In this document: positions 44,231 through 45,215 of the stretch, piece by piece
Layout of the letters: every line of letters begins with the position of its first letter
Position numbering within the stretch: the stretch's first letter is position 1
NCBI GenBank assembly: GCA_017528425.1
Contig: JAFXOV010000013.1
Span: forward strand, 1 to 45,215
Direction: 5' to 3'
Length of the DNA stretch: 45,215 bases
From: Elusimicrobiota bacterium
Lineage (GTDB): Bacteria > Elusimicrobiota > Endomicrobiia > Endomicrobiales > Endomicrobiaceae
Notes under the pieces: generated by a model
Told to the model about the DNA's origin: nothing
Seen by the model: only the letters and a program-made list of their open reading frames with translations
Databases searched by the model: none
Position numbers and translations under genes: made by a program

Positions 44231-44861
44231 ATCTTATATCATCCAAGAAAACAGTACATCCTTTGGGATTATCTTTTTTAGAAAAAACTATACAAAACCC
44301 GCCCGAGATAGAACTCAAGTCCGACTGAGACAAGTCTATGGTATATTTTTTCCAACTGCCTGTCAATTTAATTTTCTTTAACCAGGCAACATCCGTATCA
44401 CTGTAATCTCCGGAAATTCCGCCTATCTTAACTTCGGATATTATTTCATAACCGTTTGCTCCTCTTGCCCAGAATGTTAATTTCGTTGCTCCGGTTATAT
44501 TATATCCGCCTTTCTTATCTCCCCAATTGTTTGCGGGGTGTTGCCAGTAAATTCCTGCCCACTGTTTCAAACCTTCTGCATTATATCTCATTTTTATACA
44601 ACTTTTACCATCATGCATATTTTGGCTGTAAGACTGATCTAATTCCAAATTAGCAACATCACCCATCCAACCTGACGGGGCATAATGGTTTTTAGGAGAC
44701 ATAAAATCTTCATATACATAAAAAGGTTCAAAAGAACCGGTACCAGCAGTTTTATTTGTATCTGCGCTTGCTCCGTTTTTCACCGTTGTTGAAGAAACAC
44801 ATGCACAAATAAAACAACTTAATAAAACCATCGATAATGTTAAAATTTTTGTTCTGTTCAT
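44223..44861 (-). CDS. Carbohydrate-binding-like lipoprotein 2
   Basis: A 212-aa lipoprotein (lipobox ICAC, Cys21) with an Asn/Thr-rich linker then a CBM-like jelly-roll: GDKKGGYNITGATKLTFWAR, KKYTIDLSQSDLS and the terminal FLDDIRYE. It is strongly similar to the partial gene upstream (44913-45215), with shared pieces GDYSDTD/GEYPDSD and LTFWARGANG. A tandem duplication is the simplest explanation. A surface glycan-binding role is inferred. Confidence 0.75.
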   Translation of the reverse strand: MNRTKILTLSMVLLSCFICACVSSTTVKNGASADTNKTAGTGSFEPFYVYEDFMSPKNHYAPSGWMGDVANLELDQSYSQNMHDGKSCIKMRYNAEGLKQWAGIYWQHPANNWGDKKGGYNITGATKLTFWARGANGYEIISEVKIGGISGDYSDTDVAWLKKIKLTGSWKKYTIDLSQSDLSSISGGFCIVFSKKDNPKGCTVFLDDIRYE

Positions 44862-44878
44862 TTTTCCCTTTTATATTT

Positions 44879-44902
44879 GGGGCAGGAAATTAATCCTGCC
44901 CC
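44879..44902 (-). other. GC-rich hairpin between the paralogous lipoprotein genes
   Basis: GGGGCAGGA/TCCTGCCCC perfect 9-bp stem with 6-base loop AATTAA. There is no T-run on either strand, so it is more likely a segmental mRNA stabiliser or processing site than a full terminator. Confidence 0.55.
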
Positions 44903-44912
44903 ATAAAATCAA

Positions 44913-45215
44913 TTATTCATAAATAATGTCATCTAAATAGATTATAAATCCGTTAGGATTGTCATCTTTAGATGCTGCGAAGCAGAATCCACCGATTACG
45001 TGGCTCAAATCTTTGCCAGTTAAATCGATAGAATATTTCTGCCATTCTTTTGTTAATTCAATAGGACCAACTGCTGCTGAATCTGAATCAGGATATTCTC
45101 CGGTAATTCCACCCATCTTGAATTCTGCTATTTTTTCACCGCCGTTTGCTCCTCTTGCCCAGAATGTCAATTTCTTTGCGCCGGTTAAATCATAGCCGCC
45201 TTTCTTTTCTCCCCA
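44913..45215 (-). CDS. Carbohydrate-binding-like protein, partial (runs off window)
   Basis: The 3' 303 bases of a gene continuing beyond the right edge; an internal TTG at 45170 is not a start. The visible 100 codons (WGEKKGGYDLTGAKKLTFWA..., KYSIDLTGKDLSHVIGGFCF, ending IYLDDIIYE) are a close paralogue of 44223-44861. A lipoprotein signal would lie outside the window. Confidence 0.75.
   Translation of the reverse strand, partial: WGEKKGGYDLTGAKKLTFWARGANGGEKIAEFKMGGITGEYPDSDSAAVGPIELTKEWQKYSIDLTGKDLSHVIGGFCFAASKDDNPNGFIIYLDDIIYE

Overview
The window is AT-rich (roughly one third G+C by eye) bacterial chromosome. It holds 43 recognisable protein genes and two tRNA genes. All proteins but one (corA) lie on the minus strand, so it reads as one replication arm transcribed as a chain of operons. 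The cell is Gram-negative in build: there are LolC/LolD lipoprotein-export proteins, several small beta-barrel outer-membrane proteins, many lipoprotein signal peptides and an MltD-type transglycosylase. Glycolysis uses a long, pyrophosphate-type phosphofructokinase. The low G+C, PPi-PFK, exported glycosidases and overall gene set suggest an anaerobic gut or rumen bacterium. Elusimicrobiota (Endomicrobia-like) is my best guess, but it is an inference without any database search.

Layout, left to right. 50-3573: lolD, lolC, lysS. 3574-4140: a gene-free island packed with hairpin repeats. 4141-5955: two outer-membrane barrel genes and mazG. 6009-6091: tRNA-Leu(CAG). 6096-12102: ankyrin protein, dprA, topA, xerC/D and a UBA-domain protein (a DNA uptake/topology/recombination cluster). 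12130-16840: PPi-PFK, an LTA-synthase-like membrane phosphotransferase and a sugar-nucleotide epimerase. 16923-19890: guanine deaminase and MprF. 20176-24312: a third barrel and two secreted clan GH-A glycosidases, separated by hairpin repeats. 24369-24442: tRNA-Val(TAC). 24677-32364: a long run of closely packed genes (prepilin-like protein, PASTA protein, rpe, mltD-like, proB, two Nudix hydrolases, Bax-inhibitor-like protein, engB, a repeat protein, a TPR-like protein). 32433-34197: exported nitroreductase lipoprotein divergent from corA. 34261-41155: uvrA, nadB with a HAMP protein, and panB-panC. 41173-45215: a surface/carbohydrate cluster with tandem carbohydrate-binding-like lipoproteins, an Ig-like lipoprotein, a DUF5683-like protein and an (alpha/alpha)6-type glycosidase-like protein.

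The most unusual signal is non-coding. Seven intergenic hairpin elements (five of about 120-150 bp, two of about 100-115 bp) share a conserved tip: a TGTAC/GTAC(A) inner stem around a GTGAAACG-type loop. Their outer stems differ from copy to copy yet remain self-complementary, with differences often matched on the other arm or tolerated as G-U pairs. They sit in modular islands beside REP-like palindromes. Two copies lie directly after the stop codons of two paralogous outer-membrane protein genes. This looks like a dispersed structured element (mobile hairpin, RNA element or processing/termination signal) that I do not recognise as a named family.

Secondary points of interest are tandemly duplicated carbohydrate-binding lipoproteins, a stand-alone PASTA protein beside rpe, apparently leaderless promoters for xerC/D and guaD, and a minimal prepilin-like protein.
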